Shown: positions 11,878-21,019 of the stretch, piece after piece | Layout: each line of letters starts with the position of its first letter | Position numbering within the stretch: position 1 is the stretch's first letter | Origin: Pseudomonas fulva NBRC 16637 = DSM 17717 | GTDB taxonomy: Bacteria > Pseudomonadota > Gammaproteobacteria > Pseudomonadales > Pseudomonadaceae | NCBI RefSeq assembly: GCF_000730565.1 | Contig: NZ_BBIQ01000008.1 | Location: forward strand, 1 to 64,000 | Reading direction: 5' to 3' | Length of the DNA stretch: 64,000 bases | Translations under genes and position numbers: made by a program | Notes under the pieces: model-generated | Told to the model about the DNA's origin: nothing | Databases searched by the model: none | The model's input: only the letters and a program-made list of their open reading frames with translations

Positions 11878-11954
11878 GATTTTGTTTCCTGATCTGCAAC
11901 AAAACGCGTATTGAAGGACTCAATAGCCAGGCTGCCAACCCAGTTGCCCGTTCA

Positions 11955-11982
11955 TCACAACAAACAGCCGGTTGGTCACAAC
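11955..11982. promoter_or_regulatory. Candidate AraC-type direct-repeat operator
   Basis: TCACAAC occurs at 11955-11961 and again at 11976-11982, exactly 21 bases apart, i.e. two helical turns. This is the classical geometry for AraC-family binding. It lies in the 176-base divergent region between the exported protein gene and the AraC gene. Confidence 0.4.
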
Positions 11983-12053
11983 GACTATTGTCGAAAATGT
12001 GCGCGCGTTACCATTTCCGGTCGACGCTGCCCCCACCGAGAAACCGAGCCTGC

Positions 12054-13001
12054 ATGCAATCGCTAACCCCCTACCTGGATACCGCCTTCTGTTTCGACAG
12101 CCCTGGCTCCCTGGCCCAGGCAGGCGTGCTGGATACGCGTGCCGCTCATGTGATGGGCAGTGCCACGGGGCACTATCGGGCACAGACCGTGCGCCAAGGC
12201 TTGCAGTACTTCGACTGCCACCTGCACTTTCCCGAGCCCCTGCGCATCGACAAGGTGCTGCCCGAGAGCCTGTGCATCGTGCAAGTGTTCGACGGCGCCT
12301 GGCAGCACAAGGTCGACGGCAGGCTGAACCAGTACGACACCGGTCGGCTGCACGTGCTTGGCCTGAGCGAGAGCCTCGAAGCCCAGGACCAGTTGCCGGT
12401 CGACAGCCATGCGCGCATGGCCGGCGTGCGCATTGCCGGTGACGCGTTGCGCGAACTGGCTCAGGACGATCCCCAGTTCCACCCACTGCTGGCCCTGCTG
12501 GCCGATGGCATGCAGTTCGACCAGTTGCCCCAGTCCCCCTCGCTGAGCCGCCTGTTCCAGCAGCTTTATCGCTCGCCCTACAGCGGGAGCTTGCGCCGCC
12601 TGCACTACGAAAGCCTGAGCCTGGGGATCGTGCTGGAGCTGGCCAGCCATCTGTCGAGCCAGGCCCCGACACCTGAGCTGCAGCAAGACCGTGGCCGCCG
12701 CGACCTGGCACTGGAAACGCGTCGGCTGCTGGACACCAGCCCCACTGCCCCGCCGTCCGTCGCCGCCCTGGCCAAACAGCTGAAAGTGAGCGAGACCACC
12801 CTGCGCCGGGCCTTCAGCCAGCAGTTTGGCTGTTCGATCCTGCAGTACATTCGCCAACAGCGCCTGGAGCTTGCACGCCTCCTGGTACTGGAACGCAAAT
12901 GGCAAATCTCGCAGATCGCCTATCACATCGGCTATGCCAACCCGGCGAACTTCTGCCATGCCTACAAGGCCTATTTCGGCCACACCCCCGGCACGGAATA
13001 A
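12054..13001 (+). CDS. AraC-family transcriptional regulator
   Basis: The 315-residue regulator starts MQSLTPYLDTAFCFD at 12054; two upstream in-frame starts (from 11988) would add an unlikely basic extension inside the promoter region. Residues about 215-315 form the AraC double helix-turn-helix: first HTH around SVAALAKQLKVSETTLRRAF, second around ISQIAYHIGYANPANFCHAYKAYFG. The N-terminal 200 residues are an unassigned effector domain with LHFPEPLRIDKVLPESLCIVQVFDG. It is divergent from the M48 operon, so regulation of that operon is the simplest hypothesis. Confidence 0.85.
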   Translation: MQSLTPYLDTAFCFDSPGSLAQAGVLDTRAAHVMGSATGHYRAQTVRQGLQYFDCHLHFPEPLRIDKVLPESLCIVQVFDGAWQHKVDGRLNQYDTGRLHVLGLSESLEAQDQLPVDSHARMAGVRIAGDALRELAQDDPQFHPLLALLADGMQFDQLPQSPSLSRLFQQLYRSPYSGSLRRLHYESLSLGIVLELASHLSSQAPTPELQQDRGRRDLALETRRLLDTSPTAPPSVAALAKQLKVSETTLRRAFSQQFGCSILQYIRQQRLELARLLVLERKWQISQIAYHIGYANPANFCHAYKAYFGHTPGTE

Positions 13002-13189
13002 CCGGCGCTACTCACCGCGGCGTTGGCAGGCGGGAACGAAATCAAAGTGCCACCAGTCTGAACGATTGCAGCAACCAGAGGATCGGCCGATACGGTCCGT
13101 GAGAGCAGCGTCCCGCCCTGCTCGTTTCAAGCTGAAAAAGGGCAATCCGTTCGGTTTGTCACCTGGTTGTACTTTCAGAGCGTCGCCTG

Positions 13190-15136
13190 ATGAAAAAAAC
13201 ACTACTCGGCCTGCGAGCTTTGATGTCCGTACCCAAGGACAACCCCGACCTGGTCAAGGCGCAATACATCGCGCTGTCGCGCCAGCTGCCCATGATGTAC
13301 TTCATCCTGCTGATCAACACGCTGATGCTGGCGGGCACCCACTTCACGATGGCGCCGCGCTGGCTGGTGGTGTACTGCCCGATGATCATGACGGTGTTCG
13401 GCCTGGTCCGAGGGATAGAGTGGGTACGTACCCGCCGGCGCGTGCGCAGCCCGGCCCAGATGGTCACGGCACTCAAACGCACCAACACGCTCGCACCCTT
13501 CGTTGCCGTGGCCTTCACGGCCTGGTCGCTGGCGCTGTTTCCCTATGGCGACAGCTACACCCGGGCGCATGTCGCCTTCTACATGGCCATCACCGTGATC
13601 GGCTGCATTTTCTGCATGATGCACCTGTTGCCAGCGGCCTTGGCCACTACCGCTGTGGTCAACACAGCGTTCGTGGTGTTTTTCGCCTCCACCTCCATCA
13701 TCACGTTCATTGCCACCGCGCTCGATGTGCTGTTGGTATCGATCGCCATGCTGGTCATCCTCAAGGCGCAATACACCGACTTCACCCGGCTGGTGAACAT
13801 GCAGGCGCAAACGGCCAGGCTCAGCGAGGAAAACCTGCAGCTGGCCAACGTGGACAGCCTGACCGGGCTTGCCAATCGGCGGCAGTTCTTCTCCCGGCTC
13901 GACACGCTGTTGACCCAAGCTGGTGACCAGGGCGCCCGCCTGGCCGTCGGGCTGATTGACCTGGATGGTTTCAAGCCAGTCAACGACCTGTATGGCCACA
14001 GTGTGGGCGACCGGCTGCTGTATCAGGTCGGTCAGCGCCTCAACGAGTTGCTCGACGACAGCGTGCACCTGAGCCGGCTGGGGGGCGACGAGTTCGGCCT
14101 GATCATTACTCAGGCCCTGGATGACGAGCAGCTACGCGCCTTTGGCGAGAAGGTCTGCACGCGCATGCGCGAGCCATTCGTACTGGTGGACATCCCCATT
14201 CAGATCAGTGCGTCGCTGGGCATCGCCACCTTTCCGGATCAGGCATCGTCAGCCACGCAAGTGTACGAATATGCCGACTACGCGCTGTACCAGAGCAAGC
14301 GTCATCGCCCTGGTACGGCGTGCCTGTTCAGCACTGCCCATCGTCAGCAACTCAATCGACAAGGGCTGACCGAGCAGGCCCTGCGCAGGGCGGACCTTGA
14401 TCGCGAGTTTCACATGGTGTTCCAACCCATCGTGGATATCCGCAGCGAGCGAACCGTTGCGTTCGAGGCACTGGCGCGCTGGGAAAGCCCGGAACTGGGT
14501 AATGTGCCACCCAGTGATTTCATCCCGATCGCCGAGCGCATCGGCATGGTCAATCGCCTCACGCTGCCCCTGCTGACCAAGGCACTGGACACGGCCGCCA
14601 GTTGGCCTGCAGGCATGCGCCTGTCTTTCAACCTGTCTACCCATGACTGTGGCTCGGAAGAGGCCGCCCAGCAGATCGTGGCGTTGATCAGGAGCAGCCG
14701 GTTCGACCCTGCGTACCTGGACCTGGAAATCACCGAAACCGCAGCCATCCAGGACCTGCCACAAGCCCAGCGCGCCATCAGCCGCCTGCGTGAATTGGGC
14801 TGCGGCATTTCCCTGGACGACTTTGGCACCGGCTACTCCAGCCTCAGCCAGATCCATGCGTTGTCGCTGACCAAGCTGAAGGTGGACCGCACCTTCGTCA
14901 CCGGCATCCAGCTCAACCCGGCCAGCTTGAAAATCGTCAAGTCGCTGATTGCCCTGTGTCAGGACATGCAACTGGAGTGCATCGTCGAAGGCGTGGAGAC
15001 TGCGGCAGAACTCAACACCCTGAAGACCCTGGGCTGCACCTGGGCACAAGGCTACCTGTTCTCCAGGCCGATGCGCCCCAACGAGATCGGGGCGTGGCTT
15101 GAGGCCGAGCAATGGGTCAAGGTGAAGGCGATCTGA
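13190..15136 (+). CDS. GGDEF-EAL cyclic-di-GMP protein with membrane domain
   Basis: The 648-residue protein has an N-terminal membrane region of five or six segments (about residues 30-205), a GGDEF domain with intact RLGGDEF (near 300), and an EAL domain with EALARWE (near 424), FNLSTHD, LDLEITET, DDFGTGYSSL, KVDRTFV and IVEGVET. The catalytic set for phosphodiesterase activity looks complete. The RxxD inhibitory site expected just before GGDEF is absent (the region reads LLDDSVHLS). Net activity cannot be decided from sequence; I favour a phosphodiesterase, possibly with a GTP-binding regulatory GGDEF. Confidence 0.9.
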   Translation: MKKTLLGLRALMSVPKDNPDLVKAQYIALSRQLPMMYFILLINTLMLAGTHFTMAPRWLVVYCPMIMTVFGLVRGIEWVRTRRRVRSPAQMVTALKRTNTLAPFVAVAFTAWSLALFPYGDSYTRAHVAFYMAITVIGCIFCMMHLLPAALATTAVVNTAFVVFFASTSIITFIATALDVLLVSIAMLVILKAQYTDFTRLVNMQAQTARLSEENLQLANVDSLTGLANRRQFFSRLDTLLTQAGDQGARLAVGLIDLDGFKPVNDLYGHSVGDRLLYQVGQRLNELLDDSVHLSRLGGDEFGLIITQALDDEQLRAFGEKVCTRMREPFVLVDIPIQISASLGIATFPDQASSATQVYEYADYALYQSKRHRPGTACLFSTAHRQQLNRQGLTEQALRRADLDREFHMVFQPIVDIRSERTVAFEALARWESPELGNVPPSDFIPIAERIGMVNRLTLPLLTKALDTAASWPAGMRLSFNLSTHDCGSEEAAQQIVALIRSSRFDPAYLDLEITETAAIQDLPQAQRAISRLRELGCGISLDDFGTGYSSLSQIHALSLTKLKVDRTFVTGIQLNPASLKIVKSLIALCQDMQLECIVEGVETAAELNTLKTLGCTWAQGYLFSRPMRPNEIGAWLEAEQWVKVKAI

Positions 15137-15192
15137 CAGGCCGCTTTTTCGGCTGTGACAGCCTGCCGGTGTGACCGCGCTTTACGCCGTGA

Positions 15193-16128
15193 TCAACCTG
15201 CGCCGGCAGAACCGCCTGGCAAGCTGTGCATCGCCTCCAACCGCTCCCGAATGAACGCCAGCAGGGCGCGCACCCGCGCCGTCACTGAATGGCGGTGGCT
15301 ATACGCCGCCAGCAACTGCAAAGGCGCCGGGCACAGATCCAGTACCACTTCCTGCAACCGGCCAGCCGCCAGATCGTCCTGGCAGGGATAAGCCGCCACA
15401 ATCGCAAACCCTATCCCCTGCCGCGCGCCCGCCACGGCCAGCTCACCGCTGTTGACGCGGTAACGGCTGCGCACCGGTACCTTGACGATTTCGCCCTTGG
15501 CACCTTGAAACTGCCAGGGTTGCCCGCCGAGCGCGCTGAGCGTGGTGATGCAAGGCAGCGACTTCAGCGCTCGAACGTGCTGCGGGATACCTGTACGGGC
15601 CAGCAGAGACGGGGCAGCGACCACGATGCTCGGCAAGCAGGCCAGCTCGCAGGTGATGAACTCGCTGTCTTCCTGGCGGCCACGGTGAAAGAGGATGCAC
15701 AGGTCCACGTCCTCACGCAGCACTTGCAGCCCAGTCACCCGGGTATCGCACTCAAGCTCGATGCCAGGGTGCAGGCTGCAAAATTCGGCCAGGATGGGCG
15801 CCAGCAGCCTGGGAGCCTCACCCGGCATACACAGCTTCAATGGACCTCGCAGCTCGCGCTGTACAGCACCGAGTGCTTCCTGGGTGCTGCGCAAAGCGTC
15901 GAGCAAGGGCTTGGCCCGTGCGTATAACAGCCGCCCCGCTTCGGTCATGCGCAGATGACGGGTGCTGCGCTCGAGCAGGCGCGTGCCGAGCTGTCGCTCC
16001 AGTGAAGCGACATGGCGACTGACATTCGAAGACGGCATGGCCAGCACACGCGAGGCGCCGACGAAACTCTGCTCATCCACCACCGCTGTATAAACACGGA
16101 CCGCATTCAGATCGAGCTCATTGCGCAC
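15193..16128 (-). CDS. LysR-family transcriptional regulator
   Basis: The 311-residue protein has an N-terminal winged HTH (LNAVRVYTAVVDEQSFVGAS then SSNVSRHVASLERQLGTRLL) and a LysR substrate-binding domain from about residue 90. It is divergent from the FAD monooxygenase at 16267 with 138 bases between the starts, the usual arrangement when a LysR protein controls its divergent neighbour. The effector is unknown. Confidence 0.88.
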   Translation of the reverse strand: MRNELDLNAVRVYTAVVDEQSFVGASRVLAMPSSNVSRHVASLERQLGTRLLERSTRHLRMTEAGRLLYARAKPLLDALRSTQEALGAVQRELRGPLKLCMPGEAPRLLAPILAEFCSLHPGIELECDTRVTGLQVLREDVDLCILFHRGRQEDSEFITCELACLPSIVVAAPSLLARTGIPQHVRALKSLPCITTLSALGGQPWQFQGAKGEIVKVPVRSRYRVNSGELAVAGARQGIGFAIVAAYPCQDDLAAGRLQEVVLDLCPAPLQLLAAYSHRHSVTARVRALLAFIRERLEAMHSLPGGSAGAG

Positions 16129-16251
16129 TGACTATCCCACCTGAGGTATGAAAACGTCCCATTTTTGCACGCTAGTGATCTGAAGCGGGGAAATCTACGA
16201 TTGCTCTTTGCCCCCAGCGCTCAATGACCTGGCGCGGGGCAGCGAATGAAC

Positions 16252-16258
16252 AAGGAGG
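16252..16258 (+). promoter_or_regulatory. Ribosome binding site that fixes the monooxygenase start
   Basis: AAGGAGG at 16252-16258 is a consensus Shine-Dalgarno sequence 8 bases before the GTG at 16267. The in-frame ATG at 16246 lies upstream of it and lacks its own site, so GTG is the probable start. Confidence 0.75.
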
Positions 16259-16266
16259 GCTGGAAC

Positions 16267-17496
16267 GTGGACATAGCGATAGTGGGTGCAGGCATTGCAG
16301 GGCTGAGCGCGGCGCTGGCGTTGCGCAAGCAGGGCTACAACCCACGGGTCTTTGAGCGCCGCAGTGTACCGGCAGCCGGAGGGGCCGGCGTGACGCTCTG
16401 GCCCAACGCCAGCTTTGTGCTGGAGCAGCTCGGCGTGTTGCACGCTATCCAGGCCGTCGGCGGCAGGCCCCTTACCATGCGCCGGTACGATGCAGCCGGC
16501 AATGCGTTGGGAGGCCTGGATATCGAACTGCTGGACCGAACCATGGGCTACCCCACCGTAACGGTGCTGCGCCGGGATTTGCAGGACGTGCTGCTCGTAC
16601 ATGCAAGGCGGGCGGGGATCGCAGTCGAATTCGGCTGCCAGGCAGTTGCCATCGACCTGGATGCCCAGGGCCAAGCCGTGGCCCGCTTCGGCAACGGCAC
16701 ACGCATCCGCCCAGACGTGCTGATCGGTGCGGACGGGCGCATGGCATCGGTGACACGCAAGTTCGTCGCGGGCGACAACACCCCGCGCTATCAAGGGTTC
16801 GTGAACTGGATCGGCGTGGCACAAGGGTCGCGTGCACTGGTGGACGATGTGTCGATCCAGGATTACTGGGGAACGGGGCAGCGCTTCGGTGCGGTGGCGG
16901 TTCGACCTGACCTGGTGTATTGGGCCGCTGCGCAAGCATGCCCGTCCAACGAAGGGGCTGGCCAAGCCGATGACCGGGCGCAGGTCGAGCATAAATTCGC
17001 CCAATGGCCCGAGCCCGTTTCACGCATCATCCGGGCAACCCCCATCCAGGCCGTCCGGCGAATTGCAGTCCACGACTTGGAACCGCTGCACACGTGGAGC
17101 CGCGCGAACGTGCTGTTGATCGGCGACGCTGCGCATGCGCCATTGCCCACCTCCGGCCAAGGCGCCTGCCAGGCCCTGGAAGACGCCTGGCACCTGGCTC
17201 GCTGCCTGGCTGTTGCCGGCAACGAGCCCACCGAGGCGTTTGAGGTATTTACAACGATCCGCGCCCCCAAAACCGCACGGCTTTCGGAACAGGGCCGGGG
17301 CTTTGCCCGCGCCTTGTTCGCAACGGATGCCCAGACGTGTCGGTTGCGCGATGAGAGGGTCAGGGCGTGCGACCCAGCGCGGGACGTGCAGGTGTTGGCC
17401 GCGGGATGGGCGCAGGGTTTACCGATGGCGGGAGGGGTGCTTGATACGCCGTTGCCTGAAGACGGCCGGGACAGCGTTTATCGTTTGAGAGGATGA
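16267..17496 (+). CDS. FAD-dependent aromatic-hydroxylase-type monooxygenase
   Basis: Group A flavin monooxygenase of the PHBH fold. With the GTG start it is 409 residues and opens directly into the dinucleotide fold DIAIVGAGIAGLSAALALRK. Further on are VLIGADGRMASVTR (DG motif) and LLIGDAAHAPLPTSGQGACQALEDA (GD motif). These enzymes hydroxylate or epoxidise small aromatic or cyclic compounds with NAD(P)H and O2. The substrate is unknown; no degradation genes flank it. The divergent LysR gene is the likely regulator. Alternative start ATG 16246. Confidence 0.87.
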   Translation: MDIAIVGAGIAGLSAALALRKQGYNPRVFERRSVPAAGGAGVTLWPNASFVLEQLGVLHAIQAVGGRPLTMRRYDAAGNALGGLDIELLDRTMGYPTVTVLRRDLQDVLLVHARRAGIAVEFGCQAVAIDLDAQGQAVARFGNGTRIRPDVLIGADGRMASVTRKFVAGDNTPRYQGFVNWIGVAQGSRALVDDVSIQDYWGTGQRFGAVAVRPDLVYWAAAQACPSNEGAGQADDRAQVEHKFAQWPEPVSRIIRATPIQAVRRIAVHDLEPLHTWSRANVLLIGDAAHAPLPTSGQGACQALEDAWHLARCLAVAGNEPTEAFEVFTTIRAPKTARLSEQGRGFARALFATDAQTCRLRDERVRACDPARDVQVLAAGWAQGLPMAGGVLDTPLPEDGRDSVYRLRG

Positions 17497-17670
17497 CGAT
17501 GCTTCATGGGTATAAGAAGGTGTGCTCGGCTTTGGCTGATTCCCCCTCGACTCATAGCCTTTTTGCCGCCACCGGTCGTCCGCTCATACGAAACATGATG
17601 TAGCACCTCAACTATCGGGCTTGGCTGCCGTAATCAATGAAAGCCAACCTAAATTTTGTGGAGCTTCAGC

Positions 17671-19671
17671 ATGTCGCTACTTCCCAATCGCATCTCCGGG
17701 CGCATGACCCTGGGAATCCTGACGTTGCTGGCACTCACCGCATTGGCGATCTATAGCGTCATGACCCTGGGCGGCAAGCCTGAACTGGTTGCAGCTGGCA
17801 CCGAGGCGGCGGAACAGTCGGCCAGCGCCATCACCCGCCAGCTGGCCATGCAGGTGAACCGCATCGAGGGCACCGCGGCTGCAATGGCGCACCTGGCCGA
17901 GACCCTGCCCCGCGACGAGAACCTGATCAAGGCGAACTTGCCCAACGTGATCGACAGCCAAGGCGATACCGCCATTGCAGGCGGCGGGCTGTGGCCAGAA
18001 CCCAACAGCTTCGTTGCCGGCACCGAACGCCGCAGTTTTTTCTGGGCACGCAACGCCAGCAATGGGTTGGATTACTCGGACGAGTACAACGCTGCGCAAA
18101 CCGCGCCGTATCAGGCTGAGTCCTGGTACATCGGCGCCAAAGCCGCGCCCTTGGGCCGCTGTGTCTGGTCGGATGGGTACCAGGACCCGGTCAGTGGCGT
18201 CGCCATGACGACGTGCAGCGTGCCCTATCACGCCCAAGGCGCGTTCGCCGGCGTCGCCACCATTGACCTGAAGCTCGACGGCCTTGCGGCCTTCCTCAAG
18301 GCCAACGGCAATGTCACCGGTGGCTACGCCTTTGCGGTCGACGCCTCAGGTAACCTGCTGTTCTTCCCCGATGCAAAGAGCGCCAAGGGCTTGCCGACCC
18401 TTGCCGGCCTGAGCCAGGAACAACCGTGGTTCAAGCCAGTGGCCGATAGCCTGGCGAGCAAGCCGGCTGGCACCACCACCCTTTATCTGGATAACGATGC
18501 GCGCCTCGATGGGCCGGCCTACGTCACCCTGGCTACCATGGAAGGCACTGGCTGGCGCATTGGCTTGGTCACCCCCGAAGCTCGTGTTGTCGGCCTGGCG
18601 AACAAGCTCACCGGCCAGATCCTGCTGTTCCTGCTGCCCTTACTGGCCATTTTGCTGGGGCTGGCATGGCTGGCGGGCAAGCGGCTGCTCACCCAGATCG
18701 ACGAAACCACGGCGCAAATCGAAAGCCTGGGTCAAGGCGGCCAGGCGGGTGCTCAGCTAGACGTTGTGCGCAATGATGAGCTGGGCGCGTTGCGCACGGC
18801 CGTCAACCAGTACGCCGGCTCTCTGCAGGCCATGCTGCGCCACATAGCCGAGGAGTCGGTGTCACTGGAAGAACAAGCCAACGAGCTGGCGCAACTGTCC
18901 ACTGGCCTGGCCGATCGGGCAGAGGCGCAACGCGTGGACAACACCCTGCTCGCCACCGCCATCACCGAAATGTCGGCCAGCGCCAATGAGGTCGCGCGCA
19001 ACACCACGGACTGCTCGGACACGGCTCGCAGCTCATTGGTCGAGGCGCAGAAGAGTCAGGACCAAGTCAGTCGCAACGGTGAATCCATCGAAGGCCTGGC
19101 GACCGACATCTCGGGCGCGGCCACCGCGATCACCCAGCTAGGCGAAGACATCGAGCGCGTAGGCGGCGTGCTGGAGGTGATCAAGTCGATCTCCCAGCAG
19201 ACCAACCTGTTGGCGCTCAACGCTGCCATCGAGGCCGCCCGCGCTGGCGAACAAGGCCGCGGCTTTGCGGTGGTAGCCGATGAGGTGCGCACGCTTGCCG
19301 GCCGTACACAAACGTCTGCCAACGAAATCCAGGAAATGATCACCCATCTACGCGAGGCATCGTACGCTGCGGTCACCACCATGCAGCACGGTGCGCAGCG
19401 CACTCGCGAGTCGGTGCAGCAGGCCGTGGGCGTGGCCACGACCCTGGGCACCACCGTGGGCAGTTTCGACGACATCGTCCAGCGCGCCCAGCAGATCGCC
19501 GTCGCCGCCCAGGAGCAGAGCCACGTGACGCAGGAAATCAACGAGCTGGCGGTACGGATCCATGCGGCCAGTGAAGAAGGCGCCCGGGATGCGAGTACGC
19601 TCAGGGAGTTGGGCAAGGGGATGCAGTCGATTTCGGCGCGGCTGGGTGGGTTGAGTCGCGGCGGTCGTTAG
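17671..19671 (+). CDS. Methyl-accepting chemotaxis protein with dCACHE-type sensor
   Basis: The 666-residue receptor has a transmembrane segment at about residues 12-35, a periplasmic sensor to about 315 ([30 protein letters not shown], typical of double-CACHE domains), a second membrane segment ([19 protein letters not shown]), HAMP, and a cytoplasmic signalling rod. The hairpin tip around residues 510-548 is canonical ([20 protein letters not shown]). ATG 17671 has GGAG 7 bases upstream; a TTG at 17656 also opens the frame but is less likely. The ligand cannot be deduced. Confidence 0.92.
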   Translation: MSLLPNRISGRMTLGILTLLALTALAIYSVMTLGGKPELVAAGTEAAEQSASAITRQLAMQVNRIEGTAAAMAHLAETLPRDENLIKANLPNVIDSQGDTAIAGGGLWPEPNSFVAGTERRSFFWARNASNGLDYSDEYNAAQTAPYQAESWYIGAKAAPLGRCVWSDGYQDPVSGVAMTTCSVPYHAQGAFAGVATIDLKLDGLAAFLKANGNVTGGYAFAVDASGNLLFFPDAKSAKGLPTLAGLSQEQPWFKPVADSLASKPAGTTTLYLDNDARLDGPAYVTLATMEGTGWRIGLVTPEARVVGLANKLTGQILLFLLPLLAILLGLAWLAGKRLLTQIDETTAQIESLGQGGQAGAQLDVVRNDELGALRTAVNQYAGSLQAMLRHIAEESVSLEEQANELAQLSTGLADRAEAQRVDNTLLATAITEMSASANEVARNTTDCSDTARSSLVEAQKSQDQVSRNGESIEGLATDISGAATAITQLGEDIERVGGVLEVIKSISQQTNLLALNAAIEAARAGEQGRGFAVVADEVRTLAGRTQTSANEIQEMITHLREASYAAVTTMQHGAQRTRESVQQAVGVATTLGTTVGSFDDIVQRAQQIAVAAQEQSHVTQEINELAVRIHAASEEGARDASTLRELGKGMQSISARLGGLSRGGR

Positions 19672-19731
19672 GACTTGGGGCTTGGGCTTGGCAGCCAAGC
19701 ATTGAGTGAAAGGCTGTTATCCAATGCAAAT

Positions 19732-19750
19732 GGGGCCGCTAAGCGGCCCC
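19732..19750 (+). terminator. Hairpin after the chemoreceptor gene
   Basis: GGGGCCGC and GCGGCCCC pair perfectly across a 3-base TAA loop, 60 bases after the receptor stop. The following GTCCCTTCC is a poor U-tract, so termination efficiency is uncertain. Confidence 0.55.
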
Positions 19751-19979
19751 GTCCCTTCCGGCCTCCTGTAAGGGAGCCGAAAGCGCTTCAGCGCAATAGC
19801 TCGGTGGCCAACACGCTGTTGCTAAATGGCGTGGATCACGCCCACGCTATTCCAAAAGCAGCCTTTCGTCTGCGTCGTCTCAATAGCCAATCTCGGCCAG
19901 CCGAGCAAATGCATGGTAGTGGCTATGAGATCAAGGGTGATTCATGGCGCCTGAGTTGGGAACCCATACTGGCTTGAAT

Positions 19980-20009
19980 GAGCCAGCAGAAGCTGGCTCT
20001 TTCTTTTCT
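19980..20009 (+). terminator. Rho-independent terminator
   Basis: GAGCCAGC AGAA GCTGGCTC forms an 8-pair stem followed by TTTCTTTTCT, a good plus-strand terminator. On the minus strand it lies just after the arginase-family pseudogene, preceded by an A-rich tract, so it may once have worked in both directions. Confidence 0.75.
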
Positions 20010-20015
20010 AGAGAA

Positions 20016-20443
20016 CTACTTCAGGATCGGGATCTCAGCCAATCTACCCTTGAGCGTGATGGCGTCTCACGGCAGGTGCTCGGTGATACCCAAACCAACC
20101 ACATCAGTCGCCTTGGATACACCGTTGATTAATCGCACGCCTTGGGCGAAGCTCATTTTCCCTGCAGGGAAGCCTCGTAAGGGTCGCAGGCCGGGTTAGG
20201 CTCGCCGAAGAAGACCGAGCGACACTCAGTCGGATCCAGGACATCCAGATCGAATTGGATGGCCAGATGCTTGATCTCGTTGACGCGGTTCCACTCCAGC
20301 ACGCTTGCACTAGATAAGATCTGCGCTTCTGGCGGCGCAACGTTCAGGCTATAGCGCTCGATGAACTCAGCCCCCTGACATGTCAGACCATCGTTCCGCA
20401 GCCATGCGAACATCACCTTCTTCGGGTCAATATGCACCTTCAC
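20016..20443 (-). pseudogene. Arginase/ureohydrolase-family C-terminal remnant
   Basis: The first open part (20153-20443) starts MKVHIDPKKVMFAWLRNDGL and includes KHLAIQFDLDVLDPTE, matching the metal-binding strand of arginase-type ureohydrolases. The frame ends at QGK then TGA; adding one A to the run of A's restores the continuation MSFAQGVRLINGVSKATDVVG and GLGITEHLP, where a TGA stands at the expected Trp, then DAITLKGRLAEIPILK to TAG at 20016. So the tail is broken by one frameshift and one nonsense codon. The N-terminal two thirds of the family are missing, cut off next to an IS630-like end. Confidence 0.72.
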
Positions 20444-20460
20444 CTGCGCAGCGAGTGGGG

Positions 20461-20516
20461 TGTTTTATAAGTACCATGGAAACATCAATTACCCAGCGCT
20501 CTTGCTACACGAGCGA
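20461..20516 (-). mobile_element. IS630-like right-end scar, copy A
   Basis: On the minus strand this holds the last codons of a transposase (reading VARVARALGN, stop) followed by the element end ATGTTTCCATGGTACTTAT. It matches copy B at 21627-21684 at about 85 percent of positions, in the same orientation. Nothing else of the element is left here. Confidence 0.65.
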
Positions 20517-20522
20517 CCCGTT

Positions 20523-20605
20523 GAATTTGCCTTGGTTCAACCGGCGCGCCGCCAGCCAAACGACACCCCCATCATGCATCAGCACTTGCATTCGGGAAGT
20601 AGCGA
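20523..20605 (-). pseudogene. IS66-type tnpB fragment
   Basis: A short minus-strand frame reads RMQVLMHDGGVVWLAARRL and then NQGKF, which resembles the conserved stretch of the IS66-family accessory protein TnpB (the VLxxDGxGxWLxxRRLxxGxF pattern). Only about 27 codons survive and they run straight into the IS630 scar, so it is a nested or composite remnant. Confidence 0.55.
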
Positions 20606-21019
20606 CAGGCCTTTATCTTGAAGATAACCGTTAATGACCGCGAGCCTCGCGCAGGTCAGTGGATGCTATTCCAGTAGGTGCCGGAATGTCATGTTCGTGA
20701 TGTCTTCAGGTATCGGGGCCCTCAGGGTCAGGCGGTCAGGCGTCATCACACTGCAGGACTTGACCGGCGACTTCCTCTCCGCGGCCATTACGCTAACACG
20801 GCGGTTAATCAACTGATATTTTTGCCAGTATGAAAATCTATAAGGGCGCATTACGTTAGGTACGACGAAAGACAGACTTGAAAACCTAGACAGGCTGCCC
20901 GCGTCTATTTTTCAATGAGTTTCGATTTTGTCTTCTGCGTCATTAACAATGACGCTGGGGCATGAAAATACTGTCTTTTTCCACAGCTGTAACCTTCATC
21001 AGCAAAATAGAGGTGTCTT
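20606..21019. other. Low-coding spacer before the orphan ORF
   Basis: No gene is supportable here. Two overlapping frames of 60 codons exist on opposite strands without recognisable content. A hairpin GCGTCAT TAACA ATGACGC spans 20937-20955 about 65 bases before the orphan gene and could sit in its leader. Base composition falls well below the window average from about 20820 onward. Confidence 0.4.

Larger units (their letters stand above)
19672..20015. other. Intergenic decayed strip after the chemoreceptor
   Basis: Apart from two hairpins listed separately, this segment carries no supportable gene. A short open frame at 19675-19977 on the plus strand ends in GSGYEIKGDSWRL, which looks like the tail of a real protein and may be a transposition-related fragment, but I cannot assign a family, so it is left uncalled. 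Confidence 0.5.

Noticed and set aside
16246..16266. ATG at 16246 as the start of the FAD monooxygenase
   Set aside because: It lies before a consensus AAGGAGG at 16252-16258; GTG 16267 has ideal spacing and begins directly at the FAD fold.
19675..19977. 100-codon ORF ending GSGYEIKGDSWRL
   Set aside because: Its tail looks protein-like but the body does not, and I could not assign it to a family; mentioned only within the intergenic entry.
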